From a virus, in the IMG/VR virus record IMGVR_UViG_3300035698_029829, positions 1 to 64,000 of that record: a stretch of DNA of 64,000 bases; one strand, written 5' to 3'. The number at the start of each line of letters is the position of its first letter. The stretch's first letter is position 1. A program made the translations under genes and the position numbers. Below, piece after piece: positions 25,344 through 33,461 of this stretch. A model generated the notes under the pieces. It searched no databases, was not told where the DNA came from, and worked only from the letters and a program-made list of their open reading frames with translations.

Positions 25344-25856
25344 TTAATTCGGCATCAAGCCTGGCTCAATGACGATTTCATCTTTAGCCATTGAAACTTT
25401 TAAGAAATTCCCTTCAAGTAGGACAAAATGAGCTGCAACCATGACACGCACGGTCACGCCCTCTGCAACGATGATGTGGCACATTCCGTAGCCTTCCAAC
25501 TCATTTTTGTCGAACATGTGCATCAAATTAATCCCATCGGGAATTGGATTTTCTTCAGCGGGGAATCCCCCTTTGAGCTTGACCGTCCCAATGTTTGATC
25601 GAAACTCCGTTTCCATCTGAACGCTAAGCGTACCTCCGAATAAGATACGCAAGACATCGCCGTCCTGGAAAATCGGCAACAGATTCTTAATGACAACCGG
25701 CTTCTCGTTGCCGTCTTCACTTGTTTGAGTAAATCGAGATTCCACCGGCACCAAAAGAGGCCCGTCAAACTCATGGGTCTCCTTTTGCCGCCTCATGGAT
25801 CGTGGTTTCATCGCCTTCAGGTCGAAGATGGACATATCAAAAAGTGTAATTTTCAC
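25344..25856 (-). CDS. Hypothetical protein
   Basis: 170 residues, soluble, mostly beta. Visible segments: FDMSIFDLKAMKPRSMRRQ, then VIKNLLPIFQDGDVLRILFG, and EGYGMCHIIVAEGVTVRVMV. Ends ...GLMPN. It follows the terminator at 25876-25905. I do not recognise it. Confidence 0.6.
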   Translation of the reverse strand: MKITLFDMSIFDLKAMKPRSMRRQKETHEFDGPLLVPVESRFTQTSEDGNEKPVVIKNLLPIFQDGDVLRILFGGTLSVQMETEFRSNIGTVKLKGGFPAEENPIPDGINLMHMFDKNELEGYGMCHIIVAEGVTVRVMVAAHFVLLEGNFLKVSMAKDEIVIEPGLMPN

Positions 25857-25875
25857 CAGGCATCGCCTTCCATAT

Positions 25876-25905
25876 AAAAGGGCGAGCCCCTTTCGAGGCC
25901 CGCCC
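25876..25905 (-). terminator. Intrinsic terminator after HNH gene
   Basis: Read leftward, GGGCGGGCC, a 7-base loop, GGGCTCGCCC and TTTTATA: a GC-rich stem followed by a T-run, five bases after the HNH endonuclease stop. Confidence 0.75.
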
Positions 25906-25910
25906 GTGCT

Positions 25911-26507
25911 TCATCCCTTGACCTCCAGGACAAACTGCCACTCATCGGGTACCCGCTTGATACGCGCGATCTGAAGTTCCAGATGGTTCCCCGGAGCCTT
26001 CGGCACACTGAGCAGTTTCCACCCCATCTCCTTGAGGGTGCGACTGCCTTTCTTATTGTTGCACCTCTGGCACAGCGTCGTCACGTTAATCCATGTGTTC
26101 TTCCCACCGCGCGAAAGCGGCAGCACATGATCCTTGGTGAGCTTCGACAAGTCGTGCCGGTAGGACTTGCCGCACTGAGTGTTCTGACAACGGAAGCCGT
26201 CCCTCGTCATCACATTCTTTGTGGTGGGCGAGGGCGTCATACGCCGTCCGAGCCGCAAGTACGTCAACACCTGGATCACCGCCGGAGCCTTCAGCACGGC
26301 CGTAGTTTGACGCACCACGACGCCGTCTTGCACATCCTCGGGGAATACAGCCGTCAGCACGCTCAACGGACCCATCCAAATCGAACGGTCGTCAAACCAC
26401 CGCACTACCCGGCCCAATCGACGGATTAACAGGTTGATTGCTCTCTCAAGCGGGATTAGGCCAATGCCCTTTCCACTCGCATCTACCGCCATAACTTGTG
26501 TCGTCAT
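25911..26507 (-). CDS. HNH endonuclease
   Basis: 198 residues; AAGGA eleven bases before ATG. The C-terminal half is an HNH domain: GFRCQNTQCGKS (zinc pair), LTKDHVLPLSRGGKNTWIN (catalytic His and Asn) and LCQRCNNKKGSRT (second zinc pair). The N-terminal 100 residues are unrelated and may position it on DNA. HNH genes of this size in phages are homing enzymes or parts of packaging/nicking systems; standing free among minus-strand genes it is more likely a homing or nicking enzyme. Confidence 0.85.
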   Translation of the reverse strand: MTTQVMAVDASGKGIGLIPLERAINLLIRRLGRVVRWFDDRSIWMGPLSVLTAVFPEDVQDGVVVRQTTAVLKAPAVIQVLTYLRLGRRMTPSPTTKNVMTRDGFRCQNTQCGKSYRHDLSKLTKDHVLPLSRGGKNTWINVTTLCQRCNNKKGSRTLKEMGWKLLSVPKAPGNHLELQIARIKRVPDEWQFVLEVKG

Positions 26508-26572
26508 TGTCTCACCATCCTTTGCAGACCTCTACTCTGGTCTGTACTTCTGCCGCTTAACTACGGCTCGTC

Positions 26573-27763
26573 TCATCCTTTCACTCCACCTTTCTTCTCG
26601 CCGCCTTTGACAACGGCGAAGGGTCGAATCACATCCTTTATCTCCACGACAACGCCTTTCTGGGCGTTGATAACGTAATCCTCGTCCTTGTAAGCACGCG
26701 GAGCCTCGTCCAGCGTATCCGCACTCACCGGCGCGAGGATACCAGCCATATCGGCCTGGAATTCACCCAGATCCAGCGTCTTCTTGGCCTTCGAGCGTCC
26801 CATCAGACGGCCCGCGCCGTGCGACGCCGAGGACAGGTACTCCTCGTTACCGAGGCCCACCGTCACGTAGACACCCGCGCCCATGCTGATCGGGATCACC
26901 CCGAGCTGGCCCTTGTCTGCCGGAGTCGCGCCCTTACGGTGTAATACGCCGTCCGGTCGAACCACCGCGTGGTTGTGGTTCTCGTTCACCATCCCTTCAA
27001 ACATCGGCCGCTGCTCCCACTTGGAGAAGCCAAGTGTAGTCAGCGCCGCAATCATCATTCGGCGACGATTCTCCAGCGCGTATTCCAGGAAGAAGTCCAA
27101 GTCCTGCATGTACGCCTGGCCCAGATCCGAATTGAGGGCGAAGAACCGATCCTTCTTGGCAATCCGCATATACACGTCCGCCGATTTCCAGCCCGGCCCG
27201 CGCGACCCCGAATGGATCGTAACACAAACCTCGCCGGTTTGCTCGCTGACGCCCAGCTCCAGGAAGTGGTTGCCCGCGCCGAGCGTGCCAACCTGGTGCC
27301 CAAGCTTCGCGTTGATCTCCTGCTCCTTCCTTTTTACGTCCACTCGGCCCTCGGCCAGTTCCGGATCAAAGGAGAACCGGAACGACTTGTACTCCTGTCG
27401 CTGCGCGTGGTTCGAGTTTAGGCCCACCGGAATAGTCTCGAACAACCGCTGCCACACCGGCCGCACGTTGTGTTCCCGCACATCGGCGTCATCGCGCGAC
27501 CCGTGGAATAGCTGCTCGAAGGTTCGGCCCGTACGAACCAAGCACATGCCGCAACCCTGGTCGTAACCAACGTAATACGGACTCACCATGCCATCGAGCA
27601 AAGCAACCCCGCCGATGGGTAGGTCGTAGCCCTGGTGCACGTCCGGCATCACAACGAGCCGCTTCAGAAACGGCAGTTCCAGCGCCGCGTATATCTGCTG
27701 CTGTGCGCCTTGCTCGATCTCGTGCATGGGCACCAACATCCATAATTTTTCGATCTTACTCAT
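26573..27763 (-). CDS. rtcB: RtcB-type RNA ligase
   Basis: 396 residues. GTP- and Mn-dependent ligase that joins 2',3'-cyclic phosphate or 3'-phosphate RNA ends to 5'-OH ends. Motifs: VMPDVHQGYDLPIGG, YDQGCGM (metal Cys), GTLGAGNHFLELG (~180), IHSGSRGPG, NENHNHAVV, HRKGATPADKG, and SASHGAGRLMGR with the guanylylated His. In bacteria rtcB is often next to rsr (Ro60), which this phage also has at 56133-58292. Likely role: repair of tRNAs cut by host anticodon nucleases, in keeping with the large tRNA set. Confidence 0.95.
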   Translation of the reverse strand: MSKIEKLWMLVPMHEIEQGAQQQIYAALELPFLKRLVVMPDVHQGYDLPIGGVALLDGMVSPYYVGYDQGCGMCLVRTGRTFEQLFHGSRDDADVREHNVRPVWQRLFETIPVGLNSNHAQRQEYKSFRFSFDPELAEGRVDVKRKEQEINAKLGHQVGTLGAGNHFLELGVSEQTGEVCVTIHSGSRGPGWKSADVYMRIAKKDRFFALNSDLGQAYMQDLDFFLEYALENRRRMMIAALTTLGFSKWEQRPMFEGMVNENHNHAVVRPDGVLHRKGATPADKGQLGVIPISMGAGVYVTVGLGNEEYLSSASHGAGRLMGRSKAKKTLDLGEFQADMAGILAPVSADTLDEAPRAYKDEDYVINAQKGVVVEIKDVIRPFAVVKGGEKKGGVKG

Positions 27764-27764
27764 T

Positions 27765-27989
27765 TTAGTTCACCTGTTTCTTCTCGATCTCGTGTTTTTC
27801 CAGGACCTTGCCGTCCTCGTCTCTTATCTCGATAGCCGTCCCATCACTCATAATGAGATCCATGACCCCATTCCACCACTCATAAGCAGCCGCTTCGCGC
27901 TCCGTCAACGGCACGCTCCACTGACATTTCCGTATAGCCATCGCAATCTCATCGGCGGTGTAACCCTCTTTATTTTCGGTATCCACCAC
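27765..27989 (-). CDS. Small acidic hypothetical protein
   Basis: 74 residues; start GTG, AGGGTGAGG upstream. One helix-rich domain (ADEIAMAIRKCQWSVPL) and a charged tail (EDGKVLEKHEIEKKQ). It lies one base from RtcB and from the membrane protein gene, so it is part of one operon. No family recognised. Confidence 0.6.
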   Translation of the reverse strand: MVDTENKEGYTADEIAMAIRKCQWSVPLTEREAAAYEWWNGVMDLIMSDGTAIEIRDEDGKVLEKHEIEKKQVN

Positions 27990-27990
27990 C

Positions 27991-28335
27991 TCACCCTACT
28001 CCCGCCACCAGTTTCTGAATCAGCCACAGTGTCACCAAATGCAGTGTGTTGTCGATGATCACCCAACTCCAAGGGAACCAAGGTGGCTTCATGAATTTCG
28101 GTCGTCCTATCATCTCCAAATACCACTGCACAAACAGCGTTCCATCGAGCAAGTAATGGCTGACGAAAATCAACGGCCACGTCCACCACGGCCACCAAGT
28201 GCAAAGCGCCACCGCCCCTGTATAAACCAGACAGTGGACGAAGCAGGGAAACCAGTGCTCCTTCTTGTTAGACCCCATCCAATCGTTCTGGAGGAGGTAA
28301 TCCCCGATCAGATGTCCGATAAACCAGTCCATCAT
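27991..28335 (-). CDS. DUF3307-like membrane protein
   Basis: 114 residues with three to four membrane helices. WFIGHLIGDYLLQNDWMGSNK at the start and FVSHYLLDGTLF later reproduce the G-H-x-x-x-D-x-x-x-Q and H-x-x-x-D pattern of DUF3307 proteins, found in many phages and bacteria, function unknown. Next to rtcB by position only. Confidence 0.65.
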   Translation of the reverse strand: MMDWFIGHLIGDYLLQNDWMGSNKKEHWFPCFVHCLVYTGAVALCTWWPWWTWPLIFVSHYLLDGTLFVQWYLEMIGRPKFMKPPWFPWSWVIIDNTLHLVTLWLIQKLVAGVG

Positions 28336-28341
28336 TTCACC

Positions 28342-28611
28342 TCATTGCGTCAGATCGTGGTCGGCCACGATCACAAAAGACAGCGTTTGGAACAGGAGGT
28401 GCGGTACCGCATCTTCGTCGATACCAAAGTGTTTCCTCACCGCCTCCGGCTTCATCGCATTCTCCGCCCGCACTCTTAACTCGTCGCCTTCCAAATCCTC
28501 GTAGAAAATCAGCATCCCGAGATTGCTCATATCACGTCCGTCAATGATGACCACCGGCGTAATGAGCGGACTCTGACCGGTCATATCGTGTATCACAGGG
28601 TTCGACATCAC
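28342..28611 (-). CDS. Hypothetical protein
   Basis: 89 residues. ATG overlaps the stop of the upstream gene (ATGA). VVIIDGRDMSNLGMLIFYED is a beta segment; the C-terminus is also hydrophobic. No family recognised. Confidence 0.55.
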   Translation of the reverse strand: MMSNPVIHDMTGQSPLITPVVIIDGRDMSNLGMLIFYEDLEGDELRVRAENAMKPEAVRKHFGIDEDAVPHLLFQTLSFVIVADHDLTQ

Positions 28612-29597
28612 TGGGCCTTCGTAGGCTGCCTCTCCACAGTTCCAAGCACGTAACGGCCCTGGGTGTCCACTTCCCGCACACGCGCGAAGATGAACGGTCC
28701 TTTGTCAAAGTCGGCTCCTACCGCCCGCAATACATCTGCCGGGTGCAGATCCTCTACGAGACTCACATCCTCCAGCGCAGCGAGTGCAGACTGGAATTGA
28801 GCCACGGACTTCAAATCCGGTACCTCCTCTTCCGGTAATCCCTTCTTCAGCTCCTCATTAAACTGTTTTTTTAAGGACGACGACCGACTTAACAGCTCAT
28901 CTTTCTTCGCGAAAGAAGGCAACTTCCAAAAAACTTCGACGTGTAGATCGGCCAACACCGCCAAATCCTGCATCCGGTCGATGTCGAGATCGATCAATCG
29001 CAGTGACCGCCCCTCGCCCACACTGCCCACACCTATCAACGCCTTCTTAAAGGGTGTGAAATCCCTTGTATCCATGTGAACCAGCGAAAGGGCGTAAACG
29101 GTCACCAACGAATTTGGCGGAAGGAGAGGGATTTGAACCCCCGACGGCTTATCACCGCTATCGGTTTTCAAGACCGAGCCCTCGTGCCTCCGGACTCCTT
29201 CCTTACCCTGCTCTATCTCGGCTTTCACGTGTTGATCGACCAAAATGAGATGCACGCCTTCAGGGAAGCTGAAATTCATCTGCTCCCGTAAATGACTCAC
29301 GTATTTTTCCAAGCGCTCGCCGGTGAAATGGCCTGCGTCAAAAGTAACGAACACCGTGTCGCCCGCCTTCAGACCAGGCATCGCCGAGATGCGCAGATTG
29401 TCCTCTACGACGAGCACTTTAACACCCGACGGAACCACCTTTTTGAATTCCTCAGCAACACGCTCTATCATCTTGACACGCACAAACGGTGGCTGACATG
29501 CCTCCTTGCACAGCGTCGCGACGATTACGTCACCATCCTTCAGATGTGTGTCCTTGCCAAGGCTCTCCACGGCAACCTTCAAATCATCCATTCCCAT
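28608..29597 (-). CDS. Hypothetical protein with a tRNA-Ser gene inside its frame
   Basis: 329 residues from ATG 29597 (GGGGGTG upstream; the open frame further upstream only translates tRNA). The first 135 residues form an alpha/beta domain (DGDVIVATLCKEACQPPFV; KVLVVEDNLRISAM; FPEGVHLILVDQHVKAEIE). The frame then passes without a stop through the complete tRNA-Ser(UGA) gene, giving KEGVRRHEGSVLKTDSGD, and resumes coding-like sequence at LVTVYALSLVHMDTRDF. Either the tRNA encodes a tolerated loop or the gene is two fragments. Function unknown. Confidence 0.6.
   Translation of the reverse strand: MGMDDLKVAVESLGKDTHLKDGDVIVATLCKEACQPPFVRVKMIERVAEEFKKVVPSGVKVLVVEDNLRISAMPGLKAGDTVFVTFDAGHFTGERLEKYVSHLREQMNFSFPEGVHLILVDQHVKAEIEQGKEGVRRHEGSVLKTDSGDKPSGVQIPLLPPNSLVTVYALSLVHMDTRDFTPFKKALIGVGSVGEGRSLRLIDLDIDRMQDLAVLADLHVEVFWKLPSFAKKDELLSRSSSLKKQFNEELKKGLPEEEVPDLKSVAQFQSALAALEDVSLVEDLHPADVLRAVGADFDKGPFIFARVREVDTQGRYVLGTVERQPTKAQ
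29118..29202 (-). tRNA. tRNA-Ser (anticodon TGA)
   Basis: Acceptor GGAAGGA/TCCTTCC with G73, long variable arm, anticodon loop CTTGAAA. Located inside the reading frame of 28608-29597. Confidence 0.93.
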
Positions 29598-29627
29598 CGA
29601 ACACCCCCTTGAACGTTTTTTCTTTGG

Positions 29628-29713
29628 CGGAGAGAGTGGGATTCGAACCCACGAAGGTTTGACCCTTACTCGATTTCCAGTCGAGCGCCATAAACCAGCT
29701 AGGCGACCTCTCC
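29628..29713 (-). tRNA. tRNA-Ser (anticodon GGA)
   Basis: Acceptor GGAGAGG/TCTCTCC, G73, stem CTCGA/TCGAG around CTGGAAA, long variable arm. Its 5' 15 bases also encode the end of gene 29699-30052. Confidence 0.95.
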
Positions 29714-30052
29714 ATTCTTCTTCCTCGACGGTCTTGTACACTCCCGTATATGCTCGATGAGTTCATCATCGAGCTGCTGAGTAAACGACCGACAATCCAG
29801 GCTCTTCGGTACCGGCGGCTTCGGCAACCTTTTATCCCGACCGCTGTCGAACACCGCCTGCGTTATTTTCTGGAGGAACACGAGCCAAGAATCGGAGTAC
29901 CGATGTCGAAACGTGACGCCCTTGAACAACGGTGGCCTCATGATGACGTACTCGTGTTCATCGTCGTAACCGGTTACCGGACCTATACGACCCGCCACCA
30001 GCCTCCCGACCTTGTTGTCCGGCGTCACCGTAATCTCGACCTTAAAAGACAA
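29699..30052 (-). CDS. Hypothetical protein ending inside tRNA-Ser
   Basis: 117 residues. Start TTG 30052, chosen because GGAGG lies five bases upstream. Opens LSFKVEITVTPDNKVGRLV; later FRHRYSDSWLVFLQKITQAV and a Lys/Pro-rich region. Its final codons GGA GAG GTC GCC TAG are the 5' end of tRNA-Ser(GGA), so the stop codon belongs to the tRNA. No family recognised. Confidence 0.6.
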   Translation of the reverse strand: MSFKVEITVTPDNKVGRLVAGRIGPVTGYDDEHEYVIMRPPLFKGVTFRHRYSDSWLVFLQKITQAVFDSGRDKRLPKPPVPKSLDCRSFTQQLDDELIEHIRECTRPSRKKNGEVA

Positions 30053-30076
30053 ACCGACCTCCTCGCGTCCTCGTGG

Positions 30077-30149
30077 TGGAAGCGATGGGGCTCGAACCCA
30101 CAATCTCGGCGTCGCGAACGCCGCGCTCTTCCAATTGAGCTACACCCCC
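30077..30149 (-). tRNA. tRNA-Ala (anticodon CGC)
   Basis: Stem CGGCG/CGCCG around TTCGCGA; acceptor GGGGGTG/CGCTTCC with several G-U pairs; A73 and CCA are encoded (to 30074). Confidence 0.93.
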
Positions 30150-30156
30150 GTACTGG

Positions 30157-30241
30157 CGGAGAGGGCGGGATTCGAACCCGCGAGGGTGTTACCCCTGCCC
30201 GCTTTCGAAACGGGTGCCCTAAACCACTAGGCGACCCCTCC
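30157..30241 (-). tRNA. tRNA-Ser (anticodon CGA)
   Basis: Acceptor GGAGGGG/CCTCTCC, G73, loop TTCGAAA, long variable arm. Third serine tRNA of this cluster. Confidence 0.95.
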
Positions 30242-30313
30242 GCAGACGCCAAGGAGGCGTCGATGAAAAAAATCATAGAGAGATGCCGTGCCCGAAGCTC
30301 TCGCTTCGACCCT

Positions 30314-30322
30314 ATCTTACCA
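30314..30322 (-). promoter_or_regulatory. TGGTAAGAT extended -10 motif
   Basis: TGGTAAGAT followed by AGG on the minus strand, between tRNA-Thr and tRNA-Ser(CGA). One of five copies in the window, the other four standing upstream of genes. No -35 box is evident. Confidence 0.5.
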
Positions 30323-30326
30323 CCAA

Positions 30327-30399
30327 GGCCGGGAGTGGGATTTGAACCCACGAATTTCCTGCTTACCATGCAGGTGCCTTACCACTTGGCTATCCCGGC
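30327..30399 (-). tRNA. tRNA-Thr (anticodon GGT)
   Basis: Acceptor GCCGGGA/TCCCGGC, anticodon loop ATGGTAA, T-arm GTGGG/CCCAC. U8-A9-G10 serves as the TAG stop of gene 30390-30647. Confidence 0.93.
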
Positions 30400-30647
30400 G
30401 CATCGCCCTCCACGTCGTCTTGGTCTTCTTTGGTTTCTGGCGGCTCCCCTATAGCGTCCAGCGCAGCTTGCTGCGCCTTCTTCTTGTAGTAATACGTCCA
30501 TTTCATGATCTGCCTGAACACGGGGTTTTTAATCCCCTCGATTTGTTCTTTCGTGTACCTTAACACTCGAATCGCAAGCTCAACGAGCCCGTACACCACG
30601 AACACCAAGCAGATTAAGAAAAACGTCAGCGATAGCATGACTCGCAT
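30390..30647 (-). CDS. Small membrane protein ending in tRNA-Thr
   Basis: 85 residues. MRVMLSLTFFLICLVFVVYG then VELAIRVL is one membrane helix; the rest is a basic then acidic cytoplasmic tail (YYKKKAQQAAL). The last codons (CCG GGA TAG) lie in the tRNA-Thr acceptor, and the stop is formed by tRNA positions 8-10. Function unknown. Confidence 0.6.
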   Translation of the reverse strand: MRVMLSLTFFLICLVFVVYGLVELAIRVLRYTKEQIEGIKNPVFRQIMKWTYYYKKKAQQAALDAIGEPPETKEDQDDVEGDAPG

Positions 30648-30649
30648 TG

Positions 30650-31243
30650 TTACTTCCCTTCAGGTTTCTTAACCTTCTTCAGGACTGCTGCCTTGCTCAA
30701 CTTGATCGTCGTGGACGCCTTCGCACCTGCCTTGCGATGCCAGACCCCAAGCTCATCCTGCTCAACGCGGTATGGGAAGGTCGTGATCTTGTGCTCAGTG
30801 TAGATTGGCTCAAGCGCCCCACCTGGACCGACGCATAAAATCCACGTCCCATCTGTGTTCTTCGAGCTGAACAGGCCATTCGGTTCGGCTTGTTCAATAG
30901 TCGTTTGAACATCTCGTCTGACTGGATTCGTCAGTGACGTGTCAGCCGGAATGCCGTAGCCAATCGACGGACAATCAAATCTCGTTGCGCCCATGACCGA
31001 TTCAATGATCGTGTGCGTGTGTCTTGCCTCGTTCGTTGCTGTATAAATCTGCTTGTAAACGTCCCTCGCTTGCGAGTAATCGAAATACGGAATCGGCTGC
31101 GCTGTCGCATAAAGCTCTTGCTGCTTATTCACATCTCTTCGATCCCTGTCCTCCTGGTCATCGCATCCATCACTACCAATCACCAAAAAGGCAACCAGCA
31201 GAATCAGCGCCGTCAAAGTAACCTTGCTAAATTTCGATTTCAT
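30650..31243 (-). CDS. Exported, probably lipoprotein-like hypothetical protein
   Basis: 197 residues from ATG 31243 (GGAGAAGGAAG directly upstream). MKSKFSKVTLTALILLVAFL is a signal sequence ending VIGSDGC; a Cys follows the hydrophobic core, but the -2/-1 residues (D, G) are not a standard lipobox. The mature part contains YFDYSQARDVYKQIYTATNEA and two more Cys. It is likely membrane-anchored outside the cytoplasm, for example in lysis or exclusion; the role is inferred from topology only. Confidence 0.6.
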   Translation of the reverse strand: MKSKFSKVTLTALILLVAFLVIGSDGCDDQEDRDRRDVNKQQELYATAQPIPYFDYSQARDVYKQIYTATNEARHTHTIIESVMGATRFDCPSIGYGIPADTSLTNPVRRDVQTTIEQAEPNGLFSSKNTDGTWILCVGPGGALEPIYTEHKITTFPYRVEQDELGVWHRKAGAKASTTIKLSKAAVLKKVKKPEGK

Positions 31244-31268
31244 CTTCCTTCTCCTATCCTTCATTTGG

Positions 31269-31682
31269 TTAATAGGTCCTCGAATGCGTCTCCAGGAAGC
31301 TGGCAATATGAGCCGGAATCTCCGACTCAGGGATCAACCCCGCCTCATCGTGCATCCTGTTCAGCGTCGCAGCGTTCTGATCCATGAGTGACTGGACGAG
31401 CATTTCCTCATCCGGCATGTTCTTAAACTGGACAATGGCGGTAACGGTCCTCATGTAATCGCCATGCAACTTGCTCAGTAAATGAGCCTTTGCTTCCGTG
31501 TACCGCTGCGTTCTCTGGGTGATCTCACGTTTGACATCCTGAAACTCTTTCTCGACTTGCAAGAAGCCAAACTCTGCCGCGACGAAAAGCGCCACAATGG
31601 CTATGAGCGCCAGAGCAACCATGATCGCTGCCACAAACATTTTTGGATATTCCTTTCGGAATTCCGTAAACCAACCATCCAT
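31269..31682 (-). CDS. Single-span membrane protein with coiled-coil
   Basis: 137 residues from ATG 31682 (AGAGGAGAG three bases ahead). MFVAAIMVALALIAIVALFV is a membrane helix near residue 15-37, followed by a long helix VEKEFQDVKREITQRTQRY. It neighbours another exported protein gene; the pair could be a spanin- or LemA-like membrane set, but no family is clear. Confidence 0.6.
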   Translation of the reverse strand: MDGWFTEFRKEYPKMFVAAIMVALALIAIVALFVAAEFGFLQVEKEFQDVKREITQRTQRYTEAKAHLLSKLHGDYMRTVTAIVQFKNMPDEEMLVQSLMDQNAATLNRMHDEAGLIPESEIPAHIASFLETHSRTY

Positions 31683-31747
31683 TTTCTCTCCTCTCTGTCT
31701 CTCTGTTAAAATACCCAGCACTGAACCTCAAAGCTCCGAACTTTTGG

Positions 31748-31822
31748 TCGGGGTGGCCGGACTCGAACCGGCGACTCCACGGCCCCCAGCCGTGTACTCT
31801 AAACCAACTGAGCTACACCCCG
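31748..31822 (-). tRNA. tRNA-Pro (anticodon GGG)
   Basis: Acceptor CGGGGTG/CACCCCG, A73 and encoded CCA, stem CACGG/CCGTG around CTGGGGG. Confidence 0.95.
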
Positions 31823-32701
31823 TCACTTCGTCCTGTAGGCGTTCATCAGGAGGTGGTATTCGAGCTTTCCTTCAAGCCCCTCGAACACGCTCACCACCTC
31901 ATCGCTCCAAGCGCGTGCCTCGTTGTTATAAACAAACGCCGTTCGGCGTTCAGATCCCTTGCCGTTCACAAAATTTATGCCCTTCGGCGTAATCCGATAG
32001 AGGTAGTTGTGACGTGGATGACGCTCCAACAACCCCCAATGCCGCATGTACGGCCCCCAGTCATCGCGGCGACAAAGCACCTTCTTGAGGTTCTCGTCCG
32101 TCAACTTAAGCAAAATGCTCCGCTTGACGTGAACCCAACCATCTTCCGGTTGAAACACCTCGGTATAGCGTTTCAGGAGAATAAGGGTTGCCACGGGACC
32201 TACGTCCAAGCTGCGCGGAGCCAATGTGGCGATGCGTTCACAGCACTTACAATCCGCACGACCGCGTTCTTCCAACGTTTTATAAAAGGCGTTCCTGCCC
32301 TCCAAAATCGTGCTGTGATCATTCACCGTCGTCACTACTTTGGGATCGCGTAGCCCCGACAAACTCGCGATCTCGTGCACGAGCGCCCACCGCCGCAGGT
32401 CGCTCTCAAACGCCCGCAGCCACGCGAGCGACGGTACGCCACCGTTAGCCGTCTCATCACGGAATTTCATCTCGTGGTGATCCATCGGCACGTAGTCAGC
32501 GCAGGTGCCGCTGTGCGTACCCCAATCCACCAGGCATTGCTTACAGATGTCGGGGCCGTACCTGCTCCCAGCGAGCTGGCTCGCCTTCGCGCACACCGAC
32601 CCATCGGGCACCTTAAACACCCAGGGTTCAGATGGGTTCGCAGCCCGTTTATCGACCAGATTCGCAAGCTGTAGAATGATCCTTTTCCGCGCGTCTTCCA
32701 C
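31823..32701 (-). CDS. Cys-rich hypothetical protein
   Basis: 292 residues; GTG start with GAGG five bases upstream. Its TGA directly precedes the 5' end of tRNA-Pro. CAKASQLAGSRYGPDICKQC (~40-60) and RADCKCCERIATL (~150) form two Cys groups that could bind metal. The C-terminal 100 residues contain KRSILLKLTDENLKKVLCRR and WGLLERHPRHNYLYRITPKG, winged-helix-like. Possibly a DNA- or RNA-binding regulator; not recognised. Confidence 0.6.
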   Translation of the reverse strand: MEDARKRIILQLANLVDKRAANPSEPWVFKVPDGSVCAKASQLAGSRYGPDICKQCLVDWGTHSGTCADYVPMDHHEMKFRDETANGGVPSLAWLRAFESDLRRWALVHEIASLSGLRDPKVVTTVNDHSTILEGRNAFYKTLEERGRADCKCCERIATLAPRSLDVGPVATLILLKRYTEVFQPEDGWVHVKRSILLKLTDENLKKVLCRRDDWGPYMRHWGLLERHPRHNYLYRITPKGINFVNGKGSERRTAFVYNNEARAWSDEVVSVFEGLEGKLEYHLLMNAYRTK

Positions 32702-32806
32702 GTTTACCTCGAAGTTTTGGACGGCCTCAACCTATTCACGCGGCTCTTCCTCCGCGTTGTCCATAGCCGCCCCGGCGACACCCATATTCCATTGTCGCTT
32801 CCCCGC

Positions 32807-32855
32807 TGGTCGGAGTCAGAGGAATCGAACCTCCAAGCAGCCGAACTGCACTCCG
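32807..32855 (-). ncRNA. Mini tRNA-like RNA without anticodon arm
   Basis: 5' CGGAGT pairs with 3' ACTCCG; between them is a GCAG-UUCG-(G)CUGC hairpin, then a perfect T-arm (GGAGG TTCGATT CCTCT), and A73 with CCA is encoded. D- and anticodon arms are replaced by one short hairpin. About 49 bases. It could be a decayed tRNA, but the preserved acceptor pairing and CCA argue for a retained structure. Confidence 0.5.
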
Positions 32856-32860
32856 TCATT

Positions 32861-33178
32861 TCAACGCTGGTCGCTTGCAATCCTTTCTTCCATCTTCTGA
32901 TTAATGTATTCCAAACCGAGCAACCAAAGGATTACCGTCCTCAACGCCGCCATTTTCTCACCACTCGCATACCGATAGGCCAGGATCACAAGCGTACCTT
33001 CGGGCTTCGGCGAATCGAAGGAGACCCACCAATCGTTGCTCCGGCCGAGCGTGTACTGATAACCGCTGTCTTTGGCTTGATAGTCGTCTGAACCGAGGAT
33101 AAGCCACCCCAGGCGCTGGAGGAGCCATTGCTTATCCATACGGGGTTGTATCCAAAACCTGATCGCATTGCTTGCCAT
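32861..33178 (-). CDS. Hypothetical protein behind promoter P4
   Basis: 105 residues from ATG 33178 (GGAGGTATC just upstream); the longer open frame runs through tRNA-Ala and is spurious. MASNAIRFWIQPRMDKQWLL, then GWLILGSDDYQAKDSGYQY and TVILWLLGLEYINQKMEERI. Mixed alpha/beta, no family recognised. The mini tRNA-like RNA follows six bases after the stop. Confidence 0.65.
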   Translation of the reverse strand: MASNAIRFWIQPRMDKQWLLQRLGWLILGSDDYQAKDSGYQYTLGRSNDWWVSFDSPKPEGTLVILAYRYASGEKMAALRTVILWLLGLEYINQKMEERIASDQR

Positions 33179-33199
33179 GAAAAGATACCTCCAGAACGA

Positions 33200-33228
33200 C
33201 AAATACCAAAGAAAGAAGGGTTTGTCAA
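33200..33228 (-). promoter_or_regulatory. Promoter P4 (TTGACA-17-TATTTG)
   Basis: -35 at 33223-33228 in ACTCTTGACAAAC, -10 at 33200-33205. It drives 32861-33178. Confidence 0.7.
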
Positions 33229-33239
33229 GAGTTTTGTGG

Positions 33240-33312
33240 TGGATGATGCGGGAATCGAACCCGCCACCTCCGGCTTGCAAAACCGGTGCTCTTCCAGATG
33301 AGCCAATCACCC
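33240..33312 (-). tRNA. tRNA-Ala (anticodon TGC), copy 1
   Basis: Acceptor GGGTGAT/ATCATCC, A73 and CCA encoded, stem CCGGT/GCCGG around TTTGCAA. Confidence 0.94.
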
Positions 33313-33461
33313 ATAAAATGAGGACAAACGTCAGGGCAGGATAGTTTCTGCCACAGGTTCGGTAAGTTCCATGGAGCTTACTTCTTCCCGTCCATTCTAC
33401 TTGTCGCCGTTTATTAGACAGCTACAGAGGTTATTTAACACCGACGTTCGGTCCTCGTTGG

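Noticed and set aside
29598-29741. N-terminal extension of gene 28608-29597
   Set aside because: The open frame there translates tRNA-Ser(GGA) only.
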